Shown here: in pieces, positions 1-12,319 of the stretch
Position numbering within the stretch: position 1 is the first letter of the stretch
Layout of the letters: each line of letters starts with the position of its first letter
Source: Paramecium sonneborni
Taxonomy: Eukaryota > Ciliophora > Oligohymenophorea > Peniculida > Parameciidae
Direction: 5' to 3'
Assembly (NCBI GenBank): GCA_905182985.1
Contig: CAJJDN010000001.1
Location: 754,775-818,774, forward strand
Length of the DNA: 64,000 nucleotides
The notes under the pieces: model-generated
What the model saw: the letters and a program-made list of their open reading frames with translations, nothing else
What the model was told of the DNA's origin: nothing
Database searches by the model: none
Translations under genes and position numbers: made by a program

Positions 1-492
1 ATCTAATTGGTACCAGATCTACCAGGAAGCTCAATTGGAGTATTATTAAGTAATTTAACAGCAATCCAACATTCAACAATACTTCTCATCAAAATATAAG
101 CTATTTTATCTTTGTTGATAACTTTTAGAATCTCAAATTATTAAATAATTATTTACTTATCCAAAATGTTAAAAGATAGTTTCAATATCGATTGTATCGA
201 CTGGATAATAACTAGGAGGGTCTAAAGTTAAGGCTACCAAAGGGAGATAATAAAAGTCTTTAAGCTCTTTGTTTATACTATGAGCTTTGATTAAAAAATC
301 ATTCTATAAATTGGAATCAGAAACTAACTTTTCTATTTTATCTCTGCAATCTATATTTGAAGATAAAACTTCTTCTAATGTCATTTCTTGGTTTTAATTA
401 ATCTCATTACTAATCAATAACATTATACTTTTCATCTTATTGTCTATTAAGTTTCTTCAAGAATCTCTTCTCTCCATACAAGAAGGAAGCAT
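1..492 (-). CDS. RRM-like protein, N-terminal part, cut by window edge
   Basis: Partial gene whose 3' part lies beyond base 1. I start it at the ATG at 490-492. A 36-nt intron follows after four codons, and a 25-nt intron (about 138-162) lies further on. The readable protein begins MLPSYNKMKSIMLL. Near the edge it contains IDIETIFQHFG, then a stretch with KIAYILMRSIVECWIAVKLL, which resembles the beta-alpha-beta pattern of an RNA recognition motif. The RRM assignment rests on this pattern only. It lies about 100 bp downstream of the exonuclease gene and on the same strand. The start is uncertain because an upstream ATG exists in another frame. Confidence 0.45.
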
Positions 493-589
493 CTAATGAT
501 ACTCATATTTAAATCTTACCCAACATTTTTGGTAACATTAAATTTATTATAAATATATATTAATATAAATTTAAAATATACTCAAAAAA

Positions 590-3500
590 TCACTAATCTT
601 TCTATAATATATGGAATTATTTATTTTTATTACTCATCTTTTCGATGATATATTTATACTCTAAGACAAGCATTTCCATTTATAAATAAACTTAAACAAG
701 GTCTTCTACGTCCCTTGCACTATAATACATAAATGCTGGATTTGGACGAGCAAAGAAATCACTTGCTTTACACTTATTAAATTTAGAATGCATCTCCTCC
801 TTTAATTCATTGCAACCATGTAAAGCTTAATATTTTTTTAGTACATTATTGATAGGAGGAGTAGCTACTTATAATATTTCTTTGGAAATTTATATTGGAC
901 TACAAAATTAATATAAGATAATACTTTTTTTTAACTTTTTTCGAATCTTGATCGTTAAATTTTAATTATTCTATAAATTAATATGTGCAACTTGTGTCTA
1001 CTACATTCTTTGGACAGATTTGATTTATATGCAAAGCTTAACTGTCTCTTTTACAATCATGAAATACTTTACAAATCTCTTCATCTTCCAATATATTTCT
1101 AACCACACTTAACATTTATTCATGAAAAATTAAATCAGCTTCCAAATACTTAGCTTTCATTAAATCAAATATAAATATTATTCTTAAATTCTCTACCATT
1201 ACTCCCATTTAAATAAGCCAAATATCTCCTTTCTTCAATTATCCTTCCAAATCTATTCCAACATAATTAACATCAAATGAGAAAAACTCTTATGCCAAAA
1301 GTAATTTTTCTGCTGAATCCACTATTATCGTATTTCTAACTTCTTTATCTACAAATTCTTGTATCTCCAAAATTTTTGTAATTAACATATTATTGTTTAT
1401 CTATTTTATTTTTGATGGTGATTAATACTCCTTTCCACATTTGCATTTCTTTTTTTTATTTACTGTTTTACCAAATTAATTTATAACATAAAGATTTCCA
1501 TTTATACTATAAAACTTATGCAATTTTTCTTTATGCAAATAATTTACCATACAATTATATTTGTCATTATCGCTGGCATTCATTTCTATCTGCTTTATCA
1601 ATTTATTAAAATTTATTGAAATTTGATTATGTGTTTAAGCATGACCATAAATAGCCTAAATTATTGCCATTAATTAGGGAATATCTGCATCAAAAGATAT
1701 CAAATTAAATCCATCTTCAGATATTTAATCATAAACTTCTGGATGAATTAAGTCTTTTAATTAATTTTTTACTTTTGATAATATATTCTCTTAAAAGTAA
1801 TCAATTAATGTATATTTCTTTTTTGGATGTCTTAAAAAATATTAATAAATTCCTGGCATCTCTAAAACCTAATCCAACCTATAGATCTCCTTTTTTACTA
1901 TGCTTTCCTCCATTGGCAATTCGACTTTATTCTTCAAAATATTTACCAAGGCTTAGAATATTATTTATTCATAAAATTTATTATAAATATCGTAATCTAA
2001 TATTGGTATTAATAAAATCTATTTTAAGTTTACCTTCTTTTTCTCTTTTTCTTTCTTTTTCTCATTCTCTTTTTCTTTTTCTTTTTCTTTTTCTTTCTCT
2101 TTTTCTTTCTCTTTTTCTTTTTCTTTCACTTTCTCTTTCTAATCCTCTTATTTAATTTAAGGTGCTTTAATTACAAATTCCTTCTCGAATATAACATCAC
2201 TATTTATTAATATTTTAATTATTTTCAATTCCGACAAATCAATTCCTTTCTAAATAAAGCCCGCTAAATTAAAATACTTTATAATCTCACTTTTATTTTA
2301 AGGTTTACCATTTGAAATCATTTTATATAAACTAATTACCATTTATTTTTAGATATATTCTCTTATTTTATCTCTATATTCTTTTAAGTTATCAATTTGA
2401 AAGATATTTCTCTTTTAATGCAATCCTAATACTCCTTAATCAATCATTTTATATTAAGATAAATATAATACTCCATAAGTTCGATGATTTATTAATGGTT
2501 TTTCATTATCTTTAAGTGGCTTTTACTCATTATTTAATTTTGCAAAATCTCTTTCAATATCAAAATTTAATTCTAAGTCTTCTAAACCATGTGCAAATCT
2601 GCAATCTTACTTTTGAAAAATGCAAATGCCTCTCATCCAATATGAACATAGATAATATTTAACTTTTGGCTTCTAAAGATATTCATTTAATATTTATTTT
2701 TGTTCAGGTGTAAAGTATTGAACTAAAAAATTTAAAGGTTCTCCAGAATCTCTAGAATTATTAAATCTTATATCTTGAAATCCATATTAATCTGCATATT
2801 CATCCCAAATCTAATCCATAATCCTCAAAATCTATCTCAAATTCGGTAGTATTTGTTCCTTATTATTAAAATTTATCTGATTTTATTTTTGCATAATGTC
2901 ATTTACTGCTAAATGAAAATTAGATATATCTGTAAGTTTAGCCAACTCTGGTTTTTCTTATAAAATTTCTACTAATTTAGCATTAAAGCTTTTTACTAAA
3001 TTCTACTTATTTTCAACTTTAACTAAAAATGGAATTTTTTTTTCTCCTTCATTAGTATCTATAAGATCATCTAGATCTACATTTTCACAATCATTTTCTC
3101 CGTTTTAATCTTCATTATCCTCCTTATTAATATCATCTTATTCATTCTCATTTTATTCTAAAGCTTATTTTTTTTCAACACCATCCTTTTAAACTTTTTT
3201 ATATTATTTGTTATAAATAGAACCATCATATCCATTTATTACTAAATTTGTTTTAAATGTCTCTTAAAAGCAAAAACCACTATTTTCTAAATTGAATATC
3301 AGGGTATTAGGTCTAGCAAAATTACTTCCTATAAAATAGGTTAAATTACTTACCCATATATGAATATCCTACTCTATTTAATTCATGAATGAAAACAAGT
3401 TTAGGAATTGCTTTAACTTATAACTTTTCTAAGATTTTATCATAAAAACGTTAAATTTCCAATAAATACATAGTATTCATGATAATTTATTTGATTGATT

Positions 3501-3926
3501 TTTCAAACTGTATTTCTTTTAAATTGTAAACTTTATTAGGATCATAATATTTTCCAATAAATTCATGATGTTACCTCAATTATTCCTTTACTTCAGGATG
3601 CTATTAAAATTTCTCAACTATAAAATATTATTTTGGAATGCCATCAATCTTGTATTTTTGATTTAAATCCTCTTATATGAATAAAGGTCTTAAATTTGTC
3701 ATTGAATCTATTTTATATTCTAAAAATTCGATTCCATGCGCAAAATGGCAAAACTCTAAATATTGCATTCACGCTTACCTGGCGAAAAACAGCAGGTTCC
3801 TCTTAACCAGTATTAACATACAAATTATTTTTAGATCGGACTTCTGTGTTAATCATACTCAATAAACTTTTCTTTTGGTATGGAGAGTTCTAAAGACAAT
3901 GAATTTATGTAATCTTAATCTTACAT
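590..3926 (-). CDS. Double CCCH zinc-finger protein with DEDDy 3'-5' exonuclease domain
   Basis: Large protein read with TAA/TAG as Gln. It starts at the ATG at 3924-3926 (MQDQDYINSLSLEL) and stops at TGA 590-592. A 23-nt intron (GTAAGC...TTTAG, about 3762-3784) restores a first CCCH finger: C-x7-C-x6-C-x3-H, WLRGTCCFSPGEFCHFAHG. A second, very similar finger lies near 2600-2665 (CSYWMRGICIFQKQDCRFAH). A Lys/Glu run follows (2035-2150). A 3'-5' exonuclease fold is at the C-terminus: motif I VGIDLEG (about 1241-1267), motif II KVFHDCKRDSQALH (about 1031-1073) and motif III YSARDVEDL (about 690-730). The DxE, D and YxxxD residues are kept, so it should be catalytically competent. This resembles the EXD1/Egalitarian/Werner-type family, which acts on RNA or DNA. 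The zinc fingers suggest RNA binding (inference). More micro-introns may be present. Confidence 0.8.
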
Positions 3927-4462
3927 TTTTTTTATTAATAATTCTTTAATAAAGTTTATATTTGATTATATAATCAAAATTTAGACAGAAACTATTCAAT
4001 ACAAAAACTTAAACTTATATTTAATTAATTAGATTTACTTATTTATAAGAAAATATATTTGATTTTTTGTTATAATTATAATTTAATTATCATCATAACA
4101 TTGAGATCATTTTAAAAAATAAAAAACCAATAAATAATTAAGAGTACATATTAGATCTTAAAATCAAAAATAGCTGCATTATAAAATCAGAATGAATTTT
4201 ATAAAATAAAAAATTATTCGATTAAGTTAATAAAGTATGGATATAGCAGGTTTATCTAATAAATAATAATTTTAGCAGAATTTGTTATTTTCTTTTTTGT
4301 TAATGACATATAAAATTTAGCAATACTATTAAAATCTCCCTCAAAAATGTTATTTATCATATTCCTTTAATTCTGGTTACTTAGAAAATAGTAAAAATGA
4401 TTTTATCAGAAAATTTAGGTAAAATTTATATTTATATTAGAAAATAAATAAAATTGAAAAAA
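3927..4462. other. Intergenic region between divergent genes
   Basis: About 530 bp of AT-rich sequence between two divergent start codons (3926 minus, 4463 plus). It presumably holds both promoters. I see no coding, RNA or repeat signal in it. Confidence 0.6.
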
Positions 4463-7400
4463 ATGTATGCTCCGAAATGCAAAGAGAAAAATCATTTTGA
4501 GAGGGAAATAACATTATTTTGCTTGCATCCTAGATGTTAAAAAAAATGGGGATGCTAAAAGTGTTTCAGTTAATATCATAAATCTCATATTGAATGTTGC
4601 ATTAGTGTTAGCGAATTTGAAGATTAAGTAGTTTTGGCAAAAAAGAAAATACGAGAGATAGTAGAGATGAAATTTTCAGATGCAATAATTTAATTAGATG
4701 AAGCATCAGAGCTATTAGTAAAGAAAATCAAAGATGTAATAAATAGTGTACAAAGAGCTTCAGAAATAATTTAGGATTAGATATTCAAGGAATTAGAATT
4801 GTTTGATTATTTGATTGATGGATTTTAGAGTTTATCATTCACAACATCATTAGAAAATGAATATTTAGACAGAGTTATATAATTAATGATGCCTGATAAA
4901 TTATAATAGATGGCAGATTATAAACCAAGTTAGATATTTCAATTGCTTTAATATTCAAATTAAGTGTTAGACTAAGCCAATAAATTCACAATTTATCCAC
5001 TAGATGAAATAGCATTGGGAATAAAATTAAAAGAATTTTAGGAAGGTTAATATACACTGGCAGTAAAAGAATACAATTAAAATAATATTGGAATTTGTTA
5101 CTTGTTAACAGAAGGAAGATTGAATAAAATAGGATAATATGATAATGGAGTAAGATCTGGAATGTGGTCAGAAGTGTTGTATTATAATAATAATCGAGAT
5201 TTTAGTATGTAAGTGAATAATATTATATAAGAACATTTCGAGGTTAATATTAATAAGGTGTAAGAGTGAATAAATGGTTTTATTATGATCAGGATTAATC
5301 AGTAATCGGAGGAGGTTAATTTTAAGAAGGATTGAAGATAGGATTATGGATTGAGCCTGAAGTATTTTTGGGAAAGTGGGGGAAAATGTAAGAATTTAAA
5401 ATTAGTTAGCGTTGTAATTAATAAAGGAGAGTATGTAAATGGAGTGAAACATGGAGAATGGACTACAATTTATGGAAATAGAGGTTAAGTGTAAGTATGA
5501 TAGTGAATATCAGAGGAGGTGGAATGTATTTACAGGGGTAAAAGCATGGTTATTGGACAGAAGTTGAAGGTTATGCTGGTTTTTGGTGTTCGATAGGAAT
5601 ATTGAATTAAGGAAATGGAATTAAAGTTGGGATGTGGTTAATATCAGATTTGAATGCTGGATAAATGTAAATATTTTAATAAAAGAAAGTGATGGAGGAA
5701 ATTACTCTTAAATTGGTTTAAAAGAAGGTTTATGGACAGAAGTTGAAGTTCATGTTGGGGTTGAATGTTCAATGTATTTTATTTAAATATTAAGAATTTT
5801 ATTACATCTTGGAGATTATAAATATGGGTTAAAATAAGGAAATTGGAAAGTGCTGGATATATGCAGAAATTAGATTGGAGGAGGATAATGCAAAGGATAT
5901 AAAAAAGGAACTTGGCTAGAAATAGAAGTTTGTGTTGGGTGGCGTTGCTCATAGTTATTTGATAAATTAATAACATTAGAATTTTATTACATTAAGGAGA
6001 ATATAAAAAGGGACAGAGGGTTGGAGTGTGGAATATTTACAAAGAAGGGTGCGATACTATTTTAGGAGGAGGAAATTATATTTAAGATTAGAAAGATGGA
6101 AAGTGGACAGATATTCAAATTTTTTGTGGATATTACAGTACAAAGTATATAGTTTTAGATTATGTTTAAGAACACTAATATTGACTGGAGATTATAGTGT
6201 CGATAGAAGAATTGGAAAATGGGTGATTTCAGAATAACAAGAGGGTGTGATGTAAATAAATAATCATATAGTACAAGTGGAGGAGGAATGTATTCTAGAT
6301 ATGGAGAGAAGCAATCAGATTGGATTGAAGTGGATATGCAAGTTGGTTGGAGATGTTTTGTGTAAGAATATAAAAAATAGAAAGGATTTTGATATCAGAA
6401 GGAGAATATAATAATGGGAAAAGATCAGGATTGTCGATAACTAAATTGTATAAAGGGAATTAATTAGGAGGAGGATGTTATAATAAATATGGATTCAAAG
6501 AAGGAGGTTGGAAAGAAGTTGAAGTTCATGTTGGAGTTGGAAAATATTTGTATATCTTTAATATTGAATAGATAGAACATTATTTCATATAGGTGAATAT
6601 AGAGGTGGAGTTAGAACAGGAAAATGGGTAGTATAGAATGAACAAAGAGAAATTGTGTAAATTGATTTATTTATTAAGTTCTTCTGGTTTTTATACTAAA
6701 TCAGGAAGTAAAGATGGTGAATGGGTAGAAATACAAGCGCACGATGGTATTGAAGATACTATTACTTTATTACATTAAGGAGAATAGAATCATGGAGTTA
6801 GAGTTGGTAGATGGAATATTTAAAAGCCAAATAAAGAATAAATGTATTTATTATTATTATAATTATTGAAGTGGTTGAGGTAATTATTCTTTAAGTGGAA
6901 TTAAAGAAGGATAATGGTAAGAAGTCGAATGTCACATTGGATACAATTCAGAAGTTATTCTCTAATACAATGGATCCTATTAAAATGGATTGAAATAAGG
7001 AAATTGGGCTATTACTAAATTGGGTGGAAAATTTATGTATAAGTTTTATTAACTAAGTGGTGGAGGTTAATATAGTGATTTTGGAAGTAAGATGGGAAAA
7101 TGGATTGATATAGATGTTAGAGTTGGTGGAGGTTATTAAATGATTGTTAAACTATATATTTCTATTAATTTTTATTATAATTAAAAGTAAGAAGAAAAGA
7201 TTTTAATCTATAACATTGATATATTAAATTTTAAATAGAATTCTTAAATATTATGGGAATTATGATGATGGAATTAGAACTGGTGAATGGTCTATTACTT
7301 AACATGGTTTAAATACAATTAAGTAATTATCTATTTATATTTAGTGGTGGAGGTAAATATTCATCAAAAGGAATAAAGATTGATTCATAGATTGATTCAT

Positions 7401-7724
7401 GGATTGAAATTATTCCACATATTGGATATTGCAATTTAATGTAATTTATACTTATTCAATTTAGAATTCTTAAGTATATTGGAGATTAAAATAATGATAC
7501 AAGATTTGGTTAATGGGAGATTATGCATTAAAAATAGACGTAATTTTAAATTTAATGAATAAAGAGGTGGCGGATCTTATTTAATAAATGGAATGAAAAA
7601 TGGTAGATGGATTGAAGTGTTTCAATAATACTTTGATAGTCTTACAATTTTAACAGGAGAATATAGTAATGGAAACAAATTATAAGATTGGGAATATGTT
7701 GATAAATTATTAAAAGATTTGTGA
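4463..7724 (+). CDS. Zinc-finger protein with long YwqK/MORN-like G-x-Y-x-N-G-x-K-x-G-x-W repeat array
   Basis: Starts at ATG 4463 (MYAPKCKEKNHF) and ends at TGA 7722-7724 after DWEYVDKLLKDL. The N-terminus has Cys/His spacing like a B-box zinc site (C...H...CLHPRC...CQKC...H...H, residues about 6-45), followed by a helical segment. The rest is a long array of about 40-residue units of the type GEYVNGVKHGEWTTI / GGGMYLQGQKHGYWTEVEVH. These resemble MORN repeats or YwqK-like beta-hairpins. Several 22-25-nt introns are visible, for example GTAAGTGAATAATATTATATAAG near 5210, GTAAGAATTTAAAATTAGTTAG near 5388 and GTAAGT...ATCAG near 5491, each needed to stay in frame. Function is unknown. Such arrays usually act as membrane- or protein-binding scaffolds. 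Its stop is only 14 bp from the stop of the convergent kinase gene. Confidence 0.7.
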
Positions 7725-7738
7725 TAGTTTTATTATTT

Positions 7739-9482
7739 TCATAATATGTTTAGAGTATCTAAAGCCTATTGAGCAGTTGGTCTTTCCGATGGAGTTTTAT
7801 TCACCATTTTTAGTATTAGTTCTGCTTCAACAGGATATTCCTTAAATAGATTGGGAGGTAGTGAAGAATCTTTTGTCAGATCTTTTATTAATCTAAATTG
7901 AATTTTAATAATTACCTGATCTTTTCAGAATGAGTCTTTACTTTCCATAACATTTCAAAGAATATGATTCCTAATGAATATATGTCAGCAGGATAACCAT
8001 ATTGATCGTCTTTTACTTCTGGAGCCATATACATAGGAGTTCCAATATTATTTGTGTATTCGCCAGAGGATTGATAATTATCATCTAATTTAAATATTAA
8101 AGAATTGCATAATCCAAGATCTCCTATTTTTACTTCATTCTTTGAATTTATAAATATATTTTAAGGTCTTAAGTTTTAATTTTATTTACATACTTTAAAT
8201 CTCTATGAATATACTTATTTAAATGCATATAATTAATTCCCTCTAAAATCTATTTAAAAATGGATTTAATTAAGTCATTTTCCTTTTTTCTATCAACTTT
8301 ATCAATAAACTCTTTAAGTGTAAAATCACATAATTCCATCTAATATATCAATATAAAAAATTACCTCAATATATAATGTTAATAATTAATATTCCTGTCC
8401 TTTCTAATTTGGATTAAATTGATATCTACGCATTCGAGACTATACATAACTACTGTAATCAGACAAATGAAAGCTTTATATCGATTTTTATTATTTTGTA
8501 TTTGTTTATTACTCTACTTCTGAATCACCATCACCAACAAATTAAACATAATCATTCATATAAGACATTTCATCCATTAATATAGGATGATATTGATTTT
8601 ATGATTCTAATTATGTTTATTGTTATTCAGCTACAATATCATGTAATTTTGAAATTTCTGCTATCATTTCTGGTGTCAATTCTTAAATCCAACTAGTGTA
8701 GTATCTAACTATATTTTTATGATTTATCTCTTGAAGTGACCCTATTTCTCTAAAAATGGGATGATCTCTTAATGTTTTTTCATTTTAAACTTTAAAATAA
8801 ATTCTTTTAACTGCATATTCTTTAAGATCAATAATTTTTTAACATTTATAAACTTCTCCAAATGTTCCTTTCCCAATTAGTTTAGGAGAAGTGTACATTT
8901 TCTGGAATTTTCCATTTTCGCAATACCTACTCCAATCTGTTAGAATTAGAATTGCTCTTTCTGGTATCCCATTTCCATTATTCTACTCTATCATATGCAC
9001 ACCTTTTGCATTTTTTTATTTTAAATCTGCAAATTAACATGTCAAAAACTTTAATTCCTCATCATTCGCTTTTACTTTTTAAATCTCTTTTTTTGTAAAT
9101 GTTATGATATTATCCTCCTAATTTCTTTCCAACTCAATAATTTACTCTTTTTGTTCTGAAATCATATGTCCAAAAAGTTATATTTATTAATTAGGTAATG
9201 CAACAATATTACATACAGGTTCCTTTTACAATATTCTTGGTGAAGTTTCTGTACTTGAAGTTTATTCCTTTTTTTACTTTTCATTCTAATCACTACATCG
9301 CCCAATTGAACTAACTTTTAAATATACACGTATTACTTTTATAATTCATCACTAGCTGCACTCTCTTTTCTAGCATGTGAGATCATTTTATCTGATTTTT
9401 TACTAAACATAATGTACATGAAACAGAATGTCAGACAATACACCATAACCATTATAAATAGGAAGTATTCAAAATTGTTCAT
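7739..9482 (-). CDS. Membrane-anchored protein kinase of the eIF2-alpha kinase (PEK/PERK-GCN2) type
   Basis: Start ATG 9480-9482, stop TGA 7739-7741. Four introns (29, 25, 26 and 23 nt) leave 547 codons. An N-terminal hydrophobic segment (FEYFLFIMVMVYCLTF, residues 4-26) should anchor it in a membrane. The kinase domain has the glycine loop LIGKGTFGEVYK, VAIK-type lysine EYAVKRIYF, NIVRYYTSWIQ and LYIEMELCDFTLKEF (both typical of eIF2-alpha kinases). The N- and C-lobe beta strands are separated by a long acidic insert, also typical. Catalytic HRDLKPQNIF, DLG in place of DFG, GTPMYMAPEV and ERPTAQQAL are present. It would phosphorylate eIF2-alpha in a stress response if the family call is right. 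The luminal/extracytosolic part is almost absent, unlike animal PERK. Confidence 0.85.
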
Positions 9483-10297
9483 TATCAACTACTTCCAGCT
9501 ATTCTCTGGAGAATCTATATAAACTTCGTGATCTTAAAACCATTTTAATTCTACAATCGATGTCTCACTCTTAATAACCTACTAGATTGAACTTATTTAT
9601 TTCTTAATCATTATCCCTAAAATAATAATATTAAAAATGAACTTAATTTTTTAATCAACATAAATAATTACAAAAACCTATAAATCACAAAGCTATTTCT
9701 TTAATAATCTATTAATATTAGTTTCTTTAAAATATTATAATCATTACTTTATTTTCAGATTAAAAATTAGATTTAAATCTATTAAATAATATTTAAATTT
9801 TCTTTATTTCAAATTCCTAATAAGCTTTAATGGAATTCAAATAAGTTAAATGATGACAAGAAAGAAATTAAAATACAAACCCTTCAGATAAAATTAGATT
9901 CTAATTTCAAATACCACTTCTTACTTAAATTATTTTAATTTATTCTCTGGAAAAACAACTATTAATAATGCTCTAGTTTATAAATAATTCTCAGGATATA
10001 TTATTTTTCAAGTATTTTTATTTATAATAATCGAAACTTGATTTTTATTTAGATTAATATCCAACACTGATTTCTTAGCTTAAATTATATTCATATAATC
10101 AATTTTTAATTATCTAGAAATCCAAAATACTTTAGATTAAAAATAAATCCTTTTAGTTTAAAGATACAGTTGAAATAAAATGGAGTAAAAAGATTTCTTT
10201 AGTTCAAATAGAGTAGTCAAGAAGTTCTTTCTATATTTTAATCTAGTATTATCAATAAATTGAACTGGAAAACAAATTTTATTTTAATTTAAATGAA
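9483..10297. other. AT-rich intergenic region
   Basis: About 800 bp upstream of the kinase gene. Only short TGA-free stretches without recognisable protein character. It presumably includes the kinase promoter. Confidence 0.5.
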
Positions 10298-10850
10298 TCA
10301 GAATTCATAAGAAAAGAAAAAATAATCACTTTTTTAAGTATTAACTATTTATAGGGATAATCTTGTGATATTTTTTGAAACACCATCTGAAAAGCATGAT
10401 GTTGTTTTTTTTTAAAAGGTTTACTTCAATATTGCAGTGCCCTAATTTGTAGCATCACATACAAAATAAAGTGTTTCTACATTATAGATTATAATTATAA
10501 ATGTATTTCTAAAATTCTTATCATAAAATTTTGTAAACTCTGGAAAAAGGTTAAGAATAAGACTATCAGAATAATCTAATGCATAATCAACATCGAAACC
10601 TCCGAATGCAATAAAGTTAAATAAGTTTTTGTTCTATATATTTTTAATGTACTTTTAAACAATAGGATATATTCGAAATAACTAAACCTGAAGATAAAGG
10701 CTTAAATAATGAATATCCATAAAGAATATATTTCTATTTTATTTTGAATGACTAAAAAAGAGATTAGAATTTTTTCCAAATAAATGAAACAAAATACTAA
10801 AAATTGGTTCTTAAAATTGTTGAGTTATGGAACAAGTTCTTAGAGTAATG
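10298..10850 (-). CDS. Hypothetical protein, 5' end unresolved
   Basis: A frame read as Gln-code protein ends at TGA 10298-10300 (DYFFFSYEF). The best-looking part includes FIAFGGFDVDYALDYSDSL, LNLFPEFTKFYDKNFRN and ETLYFVCDATNQGTAI. A 19-nt intron (GTACATTAAAAATATATAG) joins it to an upstream stretch ending YGYSLFKPLSSGLVISN. I could not place a start: the frame meets a TGA near 10911. It has no recognised family. It could be a real short gene, a decayed one or chance, since open frames are long when only TGA is a stop. The balanced composition of the quoted segments is the main argument for coding. Confidence 0.35.
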
Positions 10851-11093
10851 ATAATGTTAAAAAGAAACTAGAAGATCTGAATGAAGGTTTGTACATATAA
10901 AGTAAATACTTCATTAAGTTATTAAAAAAAAAATTTTTTAAATCGAAAATTTTGTTTAATTTTCTACATAAATACTTGAATTAAGAAATTTAGAATTTTA
11001 ATAAAAAATTTAATTCTCATGAAAGTTAGATTTACCTGTCGTGATTCAAATCCTTAATTAAAATTGATTTTAGAATAATTTAAAAAAAATAAA

Positions 11094-11799
11094 ATGAATT
11101 ACACAATAATTTTGTTGATTGGATTAGTTGTCTCAATTAATGGAGCGTTTACTTATATAATAGGAACTGATTAATGTTCATGTGATACATTTGAAAATAG
11201 TAATGATTGTGGCTAAATCTCATCTAAATGTGAATGGGTATCAAATGTATGTTAAGATATTGATTGTACAACAAAAAATAAAATTGGAGATTGTAATAAT
11301 AAATGGATGTGCATTTAGAGCAGCAAATAAATGTGAAAAGAAAACATTTTGTGCTAATTATAATATGATAGAACAACTAGTTGTATTAATATTGGATGTG
11401 ATGCTGGAACTAAAGGAACTGATAATTTATATCCTTGTAAAGACTCTACAATTTCAACAATTATTACAAAGGATTGTGGAACTTTTACAACTGATGCTGA
11501 TTGCTCTGCTGCACTTTGTAAATGGGGTACGAAATGTGGTCCATAAACGATTTATAAAATTAAAGAGCATGTACAAATATTTGAGGAAAGGTTATAATAA
11601 TAGAACTCTATTTGTTTGGGATTCTACTAAATCATTATGTTCTGAAGCTACTACTGGATTGACTAAGATTTAATGTATATCATATACTTTTGGTACTTAT
11701 TCTTGGAATGAAAATAGTTCCTAATGTGAAGAATGTTCATCATCTAGTTATGGCAATGTTATTTTTGTATCCATGGTCCTTTTAAACATATTGTTATGA
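11094..11799 (+). pseudogene. Cysteine-rich secreted protein, frameshifted paralog of the gene at 52.2-53.1 kb
   Basis: Begins with a signal peptide (MNYTIILLIGLVVSINGAFT) followed by cysteine-rich sequence (CEWVSNVCQDIDC). The good frame then changes at least three times: NGCAFRAANKCEKKTFCANY in a second frame, CDAGTKGTDNLYPCKDS...CKWGTKCGPQ in a third, then VWDSTKSLCSEATTG...TFGTYSWNENSSQCEECS back in the second, ending with a hydrophobic tail at TGA 11797-11799. CKWGT...C and TFGxYxW...C also occur, in the same order, in the intact gene at 52169-53092. No GT-AG micro-intron I tried repairs the shifts. The span has a length of 1 mod 3, as expected for a net frameshift. Alternatives are assembly indels or a retained internal eliminated sequence. 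Confidence 0.65.
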
Positions 11800-12319
11800 A
11801 ATTTAGATACATATTCATTAAAAGATAAATTATCATAATTTTTATTCTATTTTCTTTAATTTTAATGATAATAGCCATATATAAATTTATTTTTTATATA
11901 ATTTCATTATATTTTCAAAATCTACTAATTTCCAATTACGGCAGGAATTCCTAGACTTGTTCTAAGTATTGAAATCTAAGCACTAAAAACATATACAAAG
12001 CGTGATATGTTTTATCTATGAAAAATTTGTATTGCCAAAATCTAAATTGAGAAAGAACATGTACTAATTCTTATATAGATTTATTTATCCATTTGAATAG
12101 AGAATTTAAAAAATTAATAAGGTATTCAAATACTTAGAATGTGTTAAATCTCAAATTTAAAAGATAATCCAATGAATTTACAATAAATTAAGGAACAAAG
12201 AATTAATTTATACAAGTAACATATAATAGATCTTAAATTGAAATTATGCTTTAATAGCAATACATGATAAATAAAATATGAATAAAAATATTTAAGTTTA
12301 TAATAAATGTAAAGATTAT
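11800..12319. other. AT-rich intergenic region
   Basis: About 520 bp between convergent genes. No coding or repeat signal found. Confidence 0.5.

Noticed and set aside
1775..2155. Plus-strand standard-code frame rich in Phe/Leu/Ser
   Set aside because: It is the shadow of the Lys/Glu run in the minus-strand zinc-finger/exonuclease gene.
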